Positions 1-9,045 of a stretch of 64,000 nucleotides of DNA are shown here, in pieces. Below the pieces are notes generated by a model. The model searched no databases, was not told the DNA's origin, and saw only the letters and a program-made list of their open reading frames with translations. The position numbers and the translations under genes were made by a program. Within the stretch, counting starts at the first letter, position 1, and each line of letters starts with the position of its first letter. The stretch comes from Streptomyces sp. Alt3 (GTDB taxonomy: Bacteria; Actinomycetota; Actinomycetes; Streptomycetales; Streptomycetaceae): positions 4,402,001 to 4,466,000 of the forward strand of contig NZ_CP120983.1 in assembly GCF_030719215.1 (NCBI RefSeq), written 5' to 3'.

Positions 1-1085
1 GAAACGGTGAAGCCGATACCGGCCAGCGTGGCCACCGCGAAGACATCCGCCCAGGCGAGGTCCTTGTTCAGCTCGGCCTTGGTGAAGCGGGTGACGAGCC
101 AGGTACCGCCGAAGATGCCGACGGTCTTGCCGACGACCAGGCCGAGAACCACCCCGAGCGTTTCGGGCCGGCTGAAGACGCCGGCCAGAGCATCGCCCTT
201 GAGGGTGACACCGGCGGAGAAGAGGGCGAAGATGGGGACGGCTACACCGGCCGACAACGGGCGTATCAGGTGCTCGATGTGTTCCCCGGGGGAACGCGTC
301 TCTCCCTCGCGCCGGGTGCAGCGCAGCATGAGACCCATCGCCACACCCGCGATCGTCGCGTGGACTCCGCTGTTGTACATCAGCGCCCAGATGACCAGGG
401 CGAGGGGTAGGTAGATGTACCAGCCTCGCACGCCTGTGCGCAGCAGCGCGTAGAACACGACGAGGCCGAGGAGCGCGCCGCCGAGCGCCAGGAAGTCGAT
501 GCTGTCGGTGAAGAAGACCGCGATGATCAGGATGGCGAAGAGGTCGTCGACGACTGCGAGCGTCAGCAGGAAGGCACGCAGCGCCGCAGGCAGCGACGTG
601 CCGATGACCGCGAGGACGGCGAGGGCGAACGCGATGTCGGTGGCGGTGGGCACGGCCCAGCCGGCCAGGGATCCGTTGCCCAGCACTGCTGTCACCGTGT
701 AGACGACGGCGGGTACGGCCATGCCGCAGAGAGCCGCTGCGACGGGGAGGGCCGCTGCCCGGGGGTCGCGGAGCTCCCCGGCGACCAGCTCGCGTTTGAG
801 TTCGACGCCCGCCACGAAGAAGAACACGGCGAGCAGTCCGTCGGCCGCCCAGTGGGACACCGAGAGATGCAGCCCCAGCGCTTCGGGGCCGAAGTGGAAA
901 TCGCTGACGGAGGCGTAGGCGGCGCCGAAGGTGTTGGCCCAGATCAGCGCGGTGACAGCGGCGGCCAGCAGGATGACGCCGCCCACCGTCTCGGTGCGCA
1001 GGGCCTCGGCGACGTAGTTGCGCTCGGGAAGCGAGAGCCGGCCGAGCAGGGTGCGGCGGGGGGAAGAGGGAGGGGGCGGGACCAC
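1..1085 (-). CDS. nhaA: Na+/H+ antiporter NhaA (3' end cut by window edge)
   Basis: Inner-membrane antiporter that exchanges Na+ for H+ in pH and sodium homeostasis. About 361 residues are visible; the C-terminus lies outside the window. Family signatures are clear: ADGLLAVFFFVAGVELKREL near the N-terminus, then PTATDIAFALAVLAVIG and LAVVDDLFAILIIAVFF, which carry the paired Asp residues of the ion-binding site, and a later glycine-rich GIGFTV. Hydrophobic segments run throughout. The start is GTG at 1085, with GGAGG eight bases upstream. The N-terminus has a short Pro/Ser stretch before the conserved LPERNYVAEALRTE. It is transcribed away from acs, behind a strong hairpin at 1478-1507. No close operon partner is visible. 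Confidence 0.93.
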   Translation of the reverse strand, partial: MVPPPPSSPRRTLLGRLSLPERNYVAEALRTETVGGVILLAAAVTALIWANTFGAAYASVSDFHFGPEALGLHLSVSHWAADGLLAVFFFVAGVELKRELVAGELRDPRAAALPVAAALCGMAVPAVVYTVTAVLGNGSLAGWAVPTATDIAFALAVLAVIGTSLPAALRAFLLTLAVVDDLFAILIIAVFFTDSIDFLALGGALLGLVVFYALLRTGVRGWYIYLPLALVIWALMYNSGVHATIAGVAMGLMLRCTRREGETRSPGEHIEHLIRPLSAGVAVPIFALFSAGVTLKGDALAGVFSRPETLGVVLGLVVGKTVGIFGGTWLVTRFTKAELNKDLAWADVFAVATLAGIGFTV

Positions 1086-1217
1086 GAGAGAGACCTCCGG
1101 GGCGGATTACGGCAGTGACGGCATGGCGGATACACATGCCGACCAGACTTCCCGGCGCCCCTGTGAAGATTTCTATGTGATTTTGGCTGAGTCCTCGTGC
1201 TGGCGGACCGCGTCACG

Positions 1218-1295
1218 CATCGACGTCACCCATCGACGTCACGCACCGGCATCATGCATCGGCGTTATGCACCGGCATCATGCATCGGCGTTCAC
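1218..1295. repeat. 13-bp degenerate tandem repeat, 6 units, upstream of nhaA
   Basis: Six consecutive 13-bp units start at 1218, 1231, 1244, 1257, 1270 and 1283. Examples are CATCGACGTCACC, CACCGGCATCATG and CATCGGCGTTATG. Units 3-4 and 5-6 form a near-perfect 26-bp duplication. The array ends about 130 bp upstream of the nhaA start codon, in a gap (1086-1621) that otherwise holds only the hairpin at 1478-1507. It could be a cluster of regulator sites or a slippage product. Confidence 0.8.
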
Positions 1296-1477
1296 GTGTT
1301 CGTGCCGAAGCGCTTCGCCTGACGTGATCACCACTCTACCCGGGGTGCCGGAAACGTATCCGGATCCGATGCTGCCGCCCGGCGCTGGTTCCCGGAGGGC
1401 GTCTCCCTCTGTGAGTTCCCCGACCACGCGCCCTCCGACAGTTCTTTCGGAGGCGCCTCGCCCAGGAGGGGGCCGGG

Positions 1478-1507
1478 AGGGGCACCCGGGTTACTCCGGG
1501 TGCCCCT
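1478..1507 (-). terminator. 12-bp perfect hairpin downstream of acs
   Basis: AGGGGCACCCGG (1478-1489) pairs perfectly with CCGGGTGCCCCT (1496-1507) across a 6-nt loop. It lies 115 bp past the acs stop codon and before the nhaA promoter region. There is no U-tract, which is common for Streptomyces terminators. Confidence 0.7.
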
Positions 1508-1621
1508 CGACGGCGTCCGGGCGGACACTTCGGCATGGCCGCCCGGACTCGTTCTTCCGGTCCGTTCGTCCGCGCCGACCCTGCCTGCTCTCTCCGTGCC
1601 GGCCGTGCCTGTTCTCCGGCT

Positions 1622-3577
1622 CTAGTCCTCGGACGAAGCGGAAGGCAGCTGTGTCTGGATGAGGGCCATGACCGAGGAGTCGGTGAGCGTCGTGACATCG
1701 CCGAGCTCGCGGTTCTCGGCGACATCCCGGAGCAGGCGGCGCATGATCTTGCCCGACCGGGTCTTCGGCAGCTCGGCCACCGGCAGGACGCGCTTGGGCT
1801 TCGCGATCGGCCCGAGCGTGGTGCCGACGTGATTACGCAACTCCGCGACCAGTTCCTCGGACGCAGTGGCGGTGCCACGCAGGATCACGAAGGCGACGAT
1901 GGCCTGACCTGTCGTCTCGTCGTTGGCGCCGACCACGGCAGCCTCGGCGACCGCGGGGTGCGACACGAGAGCCGACTCCACCTCGGTGGTCGAGATGTTG
2001 TGCCCGGAGACGAGCATGACGTCGTCGACCCGGCCGAGCAGCCAGATGTCACCGTCCTCGTCCCTCTTGGCACCGTCGCCCGCGAAGTACTTGCCCTCGA
2101 AACGGGACCAGTAGGTGTCGATGAAGCGCTGGTCGTCCCCCCAGATGGTGCGGAGCATCGACGGCCACGGCTCGGTGAGGACGAGATAGCCGCCCCCGCC
2201 GTTCGGTACCTCATTGGCCTCGTCGTCGACCACGGTGGCGGAGATGCCGGGCAGGGCCCGTTGCGCCGAACCCGGCTTGGTCGCCGTGACTCCGGGAAGG
2301 GGCGAGATCATCATGGCGCCGGTCTCGGTCTGCCACCAGGTGTCCACGATCGGACAGGCGTCGGCACCGATGTTCTTGCGGTACCAGATCCAGGCTTCCG
2401 GGTTGATCGGTTCACCGACCGAGCCGAGGACGCGCAGGGACGACAGGTCGAACTTCGCGGGGATGTCGTCCCCCCACTTCATGAACGTACGGATCGCGGT
2501 CGGCGCGGTGTAGAGGATCGTGACGCCGTACTTCTGGACGATCTCCCAGAATCGTCCCTGATGGGGCGTGTCGGGTGTGCCCTCGTACATGACCTGAGTC
2601 GCGCCGTTGGCCAGTGGGCCGTAGACGATGTACGAGTGCCCGGTCACCCAGCCGATGTCGGCGGTGCACCAGTACACGTCGGTCTCGGGCTTGAGGTCGA
2701 AGACCGCGTGGTGCGTGTACGCCGCCTGGGTGAGGTAACCCCCGGAGGTGTGCAGGATGCCCTTGGGCTTACCCGTGGTCCCCGAGGTGTACAGGATGAA
2801 GAGCGGCTGCTCCGCCTCGAAAGCCTCGGCAGTGTGCTCGGCCGACTGCCGCCCGGTGATCTCGTGCCACCAGACGTCCCGGCCCTCGGTCCACGCGGTG
2901 TCCTGACCGGTGCGCCGGACCACGAGGACGTGCTCGACGCTGTCGATACGGGAGACGGCATCGTCCACGGCCGGCTTGAGCGCCGAGGGCTTGCCGCGGC
3001 GGTAACCGCCGTCGGAGGTGATGACGACCTTGGCGTCGGCGTCCCGGATACGGGCGGCGATGGCGTCCGCGGAGAAGCCGCCGAAGACCACCGAATGCGC
3101 TGCGCCGATACGGGCGCAGGCCAGCATCGCCACGGCGGTCTCAGGGATCATCGGCAGGTAGACCGCGACCCGGTCCCCCTTGCCCACGCCGAGCTCGGTG
3201 AGCGCGTTCGCCGCGCGGGAGACCTCGTCCTTCAGCTCTGCATATGTGATCGCGCGGCTGTCGCCGGGCTCGCCCTCGAAATGGATCGCTACCCGGTCGC
3301 CGTTGCCCGCCTCGACGTGACGGTCCACGCAGTTGTACGCGACGTTGAGCTTGCCGTCGGCGAACCACTTCGCGAAGGGCGGATTGCTCCAGTCGAGCGT
3401 CTCCGTCGGCTCGGTGGCCCAGCTGAGGCGGCGGGCCTGCTCGGCCCAGAAGCCCAGCCTGTCCGCCTCGGCCTGCTCGTACGCCTCCACAGTCACGTTG
3501 GCGTTCGCGGCCAGATCGGCAGGCGGTGCGAACCGCCGCTCCTCTTTGAGCAGATTGGCCAGACTTTCGTTGCTCAC
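1622..3577 (-). CDS. acsA: Acetyl-CoA synthetase (AMP-forming)
   Basis: Activates acetate to acetyl-CoA through acetyl-AMP in the cytosol. The 651 residues match the usual family length. Visible motifs: the phosphate-binding loop FILYTSGTTGKPKG, the adenine-binding WWQTETGAMM, the hinge region GRVDDVMLVSGHNISTTEVE, and the C-terminal PKTRSGKIMRRLLR, whose Lys is the conserved acetylation site that silences this enzyme in other bacteria. The start is GTG at 3577 (VSNESLANLL), preceded by GGGAG five bases upstream; an in-frame ATG at 3589 has a poorer context. It is a single-gene unit ending in the hairpin at 1478-1507. A DasR-like site at 3662-3677 lies about 90 bp upstream. Confidence 0.97.
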   Translation of the reverse strand: MSNESLANLLKEERRFAPPADLAANANVTVEAYEQAEADRLGFWAEQARRLSWATEPTETLDWSNPPFAKWFADGKLNVAYNCVDRHVEAGNGDRVAIHFEGEPGDSRAITYAELKDEVSRAANALTELGVGKGDRVAVYLPMIPETAVAMLACARIGAAHSVVFGGFSADAIAARIRDADAKVVITSDGGYRRGKPSALKPAVDDAVSRIDSVEHVLVVRRTGQDTAWTEGRDVWWHEITGRQSAEHTAEAFEAEQPLFILYTSGTTGKPKGILHTSGGYLTQAAYTHHAVFDLKPETDVYWCTADIGWVTGHSYIVYGPLANGATQVMYEGTPDTPHQGRFWEIVQKYGVTILYTAPTAIRTFMKWGDDIPAKFDLSSLRVLGSVGEPINPEAWIWYRKNIGADACPIVDTWWQTETGAMMISPLPGVTATKPGSAQRALPGISATVVDDEANEVPNGGGGYLVLTEPWPSMLRTIWGDDQRFIDTYWSRFEGKYFAGDGAKRDEDGDIWLLGRVDDVMLVSGHNISTTEVESALVSHPAVAEAAVVGANDETTGQAIVAFVILRGTATASEELVAELRNHVGTTLGPIAKPKRVLPVAELPKTRSGKIMRRLLRDVAENRELGDVTTLTDSSVMALIQTQLPSASSED

Positions 3578-3661
3578 GACATCTCCCATTCCCAGGGTGT
3601 CCGTTGTGTCCCGGAGGACAGCTCATCAGGCCGCGGGCCAGGTGACAAGTGTCTGCCGGGA

Positions 3662-3677
3662 ATTGGTTTAGACCTGT
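3662..3677. promoter_or_regulatory. DasR-type dre-like operator upstream of acsA
   Basis: The 16-mer ATTGGTTTAGACCTGT matches 13 of 16 positions of the recalled dre consensus A(G/C)TGGTCTAGACCA(C/G)T of the GntR regulator DasR. It sits 85-100 bp upstream of the acsA start. DasR repression of an acsA gene is reported in Saccharopolyspora, as I recall. The match here is by eye. Confidence 0.5.
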
Positions 3678-3699
3678 GTCCCCTGCGGGGGACTCGCAG

Positions 3700-3742
3700 G
3701 TCCCGCTTCCGCAAGCAGTGCTGCGCGGTGCGAAAGCGGGAC
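3700..3742 (-). terminator. Hairpin downstream of the SulP-carbonic anhydrase gene
   Basis: GTCCCGCTT (3700-3708) pairs with AAGCGGGAC (3734-3742). It lies just past the stop codon of the leftward gene that ends at 3776 and before the acsA control region, so it is the likely terminator separating the two. Confidence 0.5.
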
Positions 3743-3775
3743 CACAAGGTCTCACGGACCGGATGAGGGAGTGGT

Positions 3776-6292
3776 TCAGGCACCTACCGCGGTGCCGGGG
3801 GCAGTTTCCAGTGCTCCGGGTTCGGACTCCGCACCCCATACCGCACCGGGTGCGACTCGGGCGAAGACCTCGTCGGGCCCGGTTCCTGAACTGGCGCCCT
3901 CGGTCAAAAGGTAGGCCTGAGCCTCGCCGACATGGAAGTACATGCCGTGCAGCTGTAGCGTTCCCGCCGTCAGCCGGCGCGCCACCGCCTCATGGGCACG
4001 CAGGTGCTCCAACTGCTGGACCACGTTGGTCAGACAGAGCTGCTCCACCGCGTCGGTGGGCAGTCTGCCGGCGATGCGTGCCCAGGAGTGGTGACGGGAA
4101 CGCATGCGCTCCAGACTCGGCAGTCCGTGCCGCAACCAGCGCCAGAGAGGGGTGCGGGGTGTCTCTGGCCCTGCCCCCAACAGGGCCTGCATGGCACCGC
4201 ATCCGGAGTGTCCGCAGACGGTGATGGATTCGACTTCCAGCACGTCCACCGCGTACTCGATCGCGGCAGCCACGGAATCGTCGTTACCTGTCGAGCCCTC
4301 GGTGTTCGCCGGTGGCACCAGGTTGCCGACATTGCGCACGGTGAAGAGATCACCCGGGCCGCTCGCGGTGATCATGCTCGTGACCAGTCGGGAGTCGGCG
4401 CACGTCAGGAACAGCTGCGACGGCCGCTGCCCTTCGGCGGCGAGCCGGGCCAGCTCTTCACGGACGAGTGGGGCGGTGGTGCGCTGGAACGAACTGAGCC
4501 CGCTGAGGAGCCGATGGGCCCCGTGCCTGCGGCTCGATGAGCCTGCCGGGGACGTGGCCGTATGTGTGGCCGCCTTGGAAATGATGTGCGAGGGGGGAGC
4601 GGGCGCGGCCGTTGTGGCGTCCTGTCCACCGTCGTGGCAGTGGTGGTTGCGCCAGGGTGTCCATGGACGGCAGCAGGAGTGGGCCGCTGACGCCGGTTCG
4701 GCGATCCGGCCACCGGAGCGCCCGGTGAACTCGATGTGGCCTCCCATCGCGGTCTGCGCCGCGTACCAGTCCTGGATCGTCTCGTAGGCGGCGTGGTCCA
4801 TGAAGAAGCCGTCCAACTCGACCACGGCGTCCACCCCGTGGGGGAGTCTGCCGAGCAGGCGGCTGAGCCGGGGGACGGCCAGGAAGGTCAGCTGCCCTCG
4901 AGCGGTCACCAGGTAGCGGCCGTCCTGTTCCGTCACGGTGATCCTGGTGCGAGCCAGCCGGTGCAGGGCTACGGCGACCGCGACGACGATGCCGATCGCC
5001 ACGCCCTCGAGTACCCCGGCGAGGATCACTCCGCTGATGGTCGCGCCGTACACCAGGAACTCCCGGTGCCTGTGGACCTTCCGGATGTGGGCGAAGCTGA
5101 CCATCTGGATGCCGACCACCATCACGAGGGCGGCGAGCGCGGCCAGGGGGATCCACTCAAGGGCTGTCACCAGCAGCAAGGCGGCCAGCAGCACCCAGAC
5201 TCCGTGCAGCACGGTGGAGGCGCGGCTCTCCGCGCCCGCCCGGACGTTCGCCGAACTGCGCACGGCCCCGCCGGACACGGCAAGTCCTCCGGCCAGTCCT
5301 GACACCGCGTTGGCGATGCCCTGGGCCCGAAGCTCACGGTCGAGGTCGGACCGTTTGACCGGCGGGGGAGGTGGCGCCCCGCCCTTCGACGTCGCTGTCG
5401 ACCGGTCCGCGGCGAGCTTGTCCACGGAGACCGCGGCGAGCAGGGATTCGAGGCTGGCGACGAGCATGACCGTGAACACTGCTGCCGCCAGCGCGGCCAC
5501 CGGGCCCTGGGGCAGCTCGGGCAGTGCGTGCGAGCGCCACGAGGGAAGGTCCACGCGGGCGATTTCGGGTGTTGCCGCAGCTGCGACAGCTGTGGCGATG
5601 ACCACCGCGGCGAGCGCGGCAGGAATTCTGCCCAGCGACCCACCGATCCGGCCGGGCAAGCGCGGCCAAACGATGAGAAGCAGGATCGTGAGTGCTCCGA
5701 TGAAGAGGGCAGCCGGCTCGGCCCGCGCCAGGTGCGAGGGCAGCGACAGCGCATTGTCGAGGGCTGAGCTCTGCGGCGCCCCGCCGAGCACGATGTGCAG
5801 CTGGGCGAGGGCGATGGCTACGCCGATACCCGCGAGTGTGCCGTGCACGATGGCCGGACTGACGGCGAGTGCGCTGCGGGCGGCTCTCAGCGAGCCCAGC
5901 AGAATCTGCAGGAGTCCCGCACCGATGGTGATCGCGCACGTGGTGCGCCAGCCGTAGATCTGGATCAACTCGGCTGTCACTACGGTCAGTCCGGCGGACG
6001 GACCACTCACCTGGAGCGGCGTCCCGCCCAGCAGCCCTGCGACGATCCCGCCGATCGCAGCCGAGACGAGGCCGGCGGCAAGTGGGGCGTCCATGGCGAC
6101 GGCGAGACCGAGAGACATGGGAACGGCGATCAGGAAGACGGTGATCGAAGCGGACAGATCCGCTCCCGAGACGCGGAAGCGCCTGCGGTGGGGCGGTGGC
6201 GGCGGACTGTGTGGACGCTTGACTCCCGAGTCGCTCGAGGGGCGCGAACTGCGGGACGAGTGGTCGTTGCGGGTAGGGACGCAGGCAGACAT
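3776..6292 (-). CDS. SulP-family anion transporter fused to beta-carbonic anhydrase
   Basis: An 838-residue fusion. Residues about 40-450 form the SulP/SLC26 membrane domain: ITVFLIAVPMSLGLAVA, then GGTPLQVSGPSAGLTVV, then many hydrophobic helices. A short STAS-like stretch follows (VVELDGFFMDHAAYETIQ). After a His-rich, low-complexity linker comes a beta-carbonic anhydrase: FLTCADSRL with zinc ligand Cys631 and the Asp633/Arg635 pair, then CGHSGC with His695 and Cys698. Bacterial SulP-carbonic anhydrase fusions are known and are proposed to move bicarbonate; that role is inferred here. The start is ATG at 6292, with GGAGGAG eight bases upstream. The reading frame stays open to 6448, but the extra codons lack an SD. 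It is divergent from the lipoprotein gene at 6593. Confidence 0.9.
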   Translation of the reverse strand: MSACVPTRNDHSSRSSRPSSDSGVKRPHSPPPPPHRRRFRVSGADLSASITVFLIAVPMSLGLAVAMDAPLAAGLVSAAIGGIVAGLLGGTPLQVSGPSAGLTVVTAELIQIYGWRTTCAITIGAGLLQILLGSLRAARSALAVSPAIVHGTLAGIGVAIALAQLHIVLGGAPQSSALDNALSLPSHLARAEPAALFIGALTILLLIVWPRLPGRIGGSLGRIPAALAAVVIATAVAAAATPEIARVDLPSWRSHALPELPQGPVAALAAAVFTVMLVASLESLLAAVSVDKLAADRSTATSKGGAPPPPPVKRSDLDRELRAQGIANAVSGLAGGLAVSGGAVRSSANVRAGAESRASTVLHGVWVLLAALLLVTALEWIPLAALAALVMVVGIQMVSFAHIRKVHRHREFLVYGATISGVILAGVLEGVAIGIVVAVAVALHRLARTRITVTEQDGRYLVTARGQLTFLAVPRLSRLLGRLPHGVDAVVELDGFFMDHAAYETIQDWYAAQTAMGGHIEFTGRSGGRIAEPASAAHSCCRPWTPWRNHHCHDGGQDATTAAPAPPSHIISKAATHTATSPAGSSSRRHGAHRLLSGLSSFQRTTAPLVREELARLAAEGQRPSQLFLTCADSRLVTSMITASGPGDLFTVRNVGNLVPPANTEGSTGNDDSVAAAIEYAVDVLEVESITVCGHSGCGAMQALLGAGPETPRTPLWRWLRHGLPSLERMRSRHHSWARIAGRLPTDAVEQLCLTNVVQQLEHLRAHEAVARRLTAGTLQLHGMYFHVGEAQAYLLTEGASSGTGPDEVFARVAPGAVWGAESEPGALETAPGTAVGA

Positions 6293-6592
6293 GTTCCCGT
6301 CTCCTCCGGGGCAGCGCGGTCGCGGTATGTGTGTGACGGCGGCCGTTGAGCACGGCGTGCAGCGGTGGGGGTGCAGCGGCGGGATTTCCAACTCTCCGTA
6401 AACGAATCGTAATGGAGAGTAAAGAAAGGTGTCCATGTTTTCGAGCAAATAGCCCAGCGAGTCACCCCTTCAAGTGAATAAGCAGCTTTTCATTCGGCTT
6501 GTCGTACCGATTCCGTCGGGGCTGCGTGTGAGGTTGACGGCGCCGTGTCGGCACTTCAAACGCACGAATCCTGCAAGGAAGAGGGTGGACGG
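6293..6592. other. Divergent intergenic region with an inverted repeat
   Basis: AT-rich for this genome. It holds the inverted repeat ACTCTCC (6391-6397) / GGAGAGT (6414-6420) with a 16-nt spacer containing a TACGAT-like -10 for the leftward gene. It is a candidate operator-promoter for the SulP-carbonic anhydrase gene. No ORF is supported here. Confidence 0.4.
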
Positions 6593-7918
6593 ATGATGGC
6601 CGCCACGAAGCGGATCGCACTGGGTGCCGTGGTCGCGGCACTGGTCGCCGGCCTGGCCGGTTGCTCGGGTGCCGGTACCGGGGCCGCCCCCGGAGCGGGC
6701 GAGAAGTCGGCCCCCGGGGCGGAGGGCAACTCTCCTGCCGCAGCACCGAAGGGGCCGGTCAACCTCATCGGTGACGGCTCCACCGCGTTCACGGGAGTCC
6801 AGCCGAAACTCCCCGTTGCCAAGCGTCTCAAGCCTGGCCAGAAGCCCCCGCAGTTCGTGGTGTTCTCGTGGGACGGTGCGGGGGAGGACAGCCAGAAGCT
6901 CTTCTCGCACTTCCGTGCGGTCGCGAAGAAGTACGACGCGAGCATGACGTACTTCCTCAGCGGCGTGTACCTCCTTCCGGAGGAGAAGAAGGGGCTTTAC
7001 GACCCGCCCCAGCATGCGGCGGGACGCTCCGACATCGGTTTCAACGACACCGAGGGAATCCGCCACACGCTCAGGGAGCTGCGGGCCGCGTGGCAGGACG
7101 GCAACGAGATCGGCACTCACTTCAATGGGCACTTCTGCGGGCCGGACGGAGGCGTCGGCACCTGGTCGGTCGAGGAGTGGAAGAGCGAGATCAGCCAGGC
7201 GAAGTCGTTCGTGAAGAGCTGGAAGACCAACACCCCGGCCCTCAAGGGTGAGGCGCCGCTTCCCTTCGACTACGAAAAGGAGCTGATCGGGGCCCGCACC
7301 CCGTGTCTGGAGGGACAGAAGAACATGGTCGCGGCCGCGCGGACCATGGGGTTCCGTTACGACTCGAGTGGCGTCGGCAACCAGGTCTGGCCCGCGAAGA
7401 AGGACGGTCTGTGGGATCTTCCCCTGCAGCTCGTCCCGGTGCCGGGACGAGCTTTCGAGACGCTCTCGATGGACTACAACTTCATGTTCAACCAGTCCGG
7501 AACGACGCAGGGGGAACCTGACAAGCACGAGTACTGGGGCAACCAGATGCGGGACGGTCTGCTTCAGGCGTTCAGTCGCGCCTACAACGGCAACCGAGCT
7601 CCGCTGATCATCGGTAACCACTTCGAATCCTGGAACGGTGGTACCTACATGCGTGCGATCGAGGAGACGATCAAGACGGTCTGCACCCAGCGGGACGTGC
7701 AGTGCGTGTCTTTCCGCCAGCTCGCCGACTGGCTGGACGCTCAGGACCCCGCGACGCTCGACAAGCTCGGGACGCTGAAGGTGGGGCAGGCGCCGAAGCC
7801 GGGCTGGGGTGCGTTCCTTGCCGGGACTGCTCCGGCTGAGAAGCCTGCGGGTAGCCCCGTGCCCGCCAAGCCGGCCGACCAGCCGGCAGGCAGGGCGGCC
7901 GACGGCAGCGCGGGCTAG
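6593..7918 (+). CDS. Polysaccharide deacetylase-like secreted lipoprotein
   Basis: A 441-residue exported protein. The signal peptide runs from MMAATKRIALG to a lipobox LAGC, followed by an Ala/Gly/Pro-rich linker. The core resembles the NodB/polysaccharide deacetylase barrel: FVVFSWDGAGED with a catalytic-type Asp, MTYFLSGVYLL, then EIGTHFNGHFCG with the His-x3-His pair that binds metal in this family, and later GFRYDSSG and IIGNHFESW. The natural substrate cannot be read from sequence; cell-wall or exopolysaccharide sugar is the usual family target. The start is one of two adjacent ATGs at 6593/6596, preceded by AAGGAAGAGG. The C-terminal tail is Pro/Ala-rich and probably disordered. It converges on the ATPase gene with a 29-bp gap. 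Confidence 0.82.
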   Translation: MMAATKRIALGAVVAALVAGLAGCSGAGTGAAPGAGEKSAPGAEGNSPAAAPKGPVNLIGDGSTAFTGVQPKLPVAKRLKPGQKPPQFVVFSWDGAGEDSQKLFSHFRAVAKKYDASMTYFLSGVYLLPEEKKGLYDPPQHAAGRSDIGFNDTEGIRHTLRELRAAWQDGNEIGTHFNGHFCGPDGGVGTWSVEEWKSEISQAKSFVKSWKTNTPALKGEAPLPFDYEKELIGARTPCLEGQKNMVAAARTMGFRYDSSGVGNQVWPAKKDGLWDLPLQLVPVPGRAFETLSMDYNFMFNQSGTTQGEPDKHEYWGNQMRDGLLQAFSRAYNGNRAPLIIGNHFESWNGGTYMRAIEETIKTVCTQRDVQCVSFRQLADWLDAQDPATLDKLGTLKVGQAPKPGWGAFLAGTAPAEKPAGSPVPAKPADQPAGRAADGSAG

Positions 7919-7947
7919 GGGCCACCCTGCGGCATCGCCCCTCCGGC

Positions 7948-8943
7948 TCAGGCCGGTTGTGCGGCGTCCGGTTCCGAGAGGTGTTCATGCAGGACGAAGG
8001 CGGGGTCGACCTGGGCAGCCAGGTCGGCGCCCGTCTTCTCGTTGCCCCAGCTCTCCGCGTTCTTCAGATGGAAGTGGACCATCTGCCGGGTGTAACGCTC
8101 CCAGTCGCGCAGCTCGTACGAGTCCTCCGCGGCGTTCTGCAGAGCCTGCAGCGCCATCCGGTTGTCAGCCTCGAGCAACTCGAACGGCGCCGGGCGGCCC
8201 TTCTCCATCGTCCTGACCCAGTCGGACTGGCCGACTCCGACCAGAAGGTCGTCGCCGACCTCGGAGCGCAGGAAATCGAGATCGTCCTCGCCCTGCACCT
8301 TGTTGCCCACCACCTTCAGCGCGACGCCGAAGTCCCGTGCGTAGTCCTTGTACTGGCGGTAGACGGAGACGCCCTTCCGGGTCGGCTCGGCGACCAGGAA
8401 GGTCATGTCGAAGCGGGTGAACATGCCCGACGCGAACGAGTCCGACCCCGCCGTCATGTCGACCACCACGTACTCGTCCTGGCCGTCGACCAGGTGATTG
8501 AGGCACAGCTCCACCGCCCCGACCTTGGAGTGGTAGCAGGCGACACCGAGATCGGTCTCGGTGAACGGGCCGGTGGCCATGAGCCTGATCTCTCCGTCGT
8601 CCAGCCGGACCGTGCGGGCGCAGGCGTCGTAGACGGGGTTGTCCTCCCTGACGCGCAGGAGCCGGGACCCCTCCCCGGGTGGCGTCGTCTTGATCATCGT
8701 TGCGGCGGAGGTGATGCGGGGGTTGGTCCCGCGAAGGTAGTCCTTGATGAGTGGCAGCTGCGCGCCCATGGCGGGCAGGGCGGAGGCCTCGTTCTCGTCC
8801 AGGCCCAGGGCGGCGCCCAGGTGCTGGTTGATGTCGGCGTCCACCGCGACGACGTGGGCTTCATTGGCGGCGAGGTGGCGGATGAAGAGCGAGGACAGCG
8901 TTGTCTTGCCGCTGCCGCCCTTCCCCACGAAAGCGATCTTCAT
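7948..8943 (-). CDS. CooC/MinD-type P-loop ATPase
   Basis: A 331-residue cytosolic protein of the SIMIBI ATPase class. The N-terminus MKIAFVGKGGSGKTTLSS carries the deviant Walker A motif with its signature Lys, followed by VVAVDADINQH (Walker A', Asp) and YVVVDMTAGSDSF (Walker B-like). This architecture resembles CooC/NifH-type ATPases that load metal cofactors, and also MinD/ParA; no specific partner is encoded next to it. The start ATG 8943 is chosen over GTG 8949 because it aligns with the family N-terminus. A TACCCT hexamer lies 8 nt upstream (8952-8957), so the mRNA may be leaderless. It is divergent from the Fic-like gene. Confidence 0.8.
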   Translation of the reverse strand: MKIAFVGKGGSGKTTLSSLFIRHLAANEAHVVAVDADINQHLGAALGLDENEASALPAMGAQLPLIKDYLRGTNPRITSAATMIKTTPPGEGSRLLRVREDNPVYDACARTVRLDDGEIRLMATGPFTETDLGVACYHSKVGAVELCLNHLVDGQDEYVVVDMTAGSDSFASGMFTRFDMTFLVAEPTRKGVSVYRQYKDYARDFGVALKVVGNKVQGEDDLDFLRSEVGDDLLVGVGQSDWVRTMEKGRPAPFELLEADNRMALQALQNAAEDSYELRDWERYTRQMVHFHLKNAESWGNEKTGADLAAQVDPAFVLHEHLSEPDAAQPA

Positions 8944-9045
8944 GTTCACCTAGGGTAGCGGTAGCGTCGCTCACTGCTGTCATCCTTCGTGAAGAACGCC
9001 ACTCCCTGGCGGCATCCGACCCCGGGGCGCGTAGCCTCCCTACTT

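Noticed and set aside
1535..3766. Long rightward open frame of 743 codons
   Set aside because: It lies antisense to acsA, whose product is unmistakable; the translation is His/Arg/Asp-rich with no domain. Such shadows are normal in GC-rich DNA.
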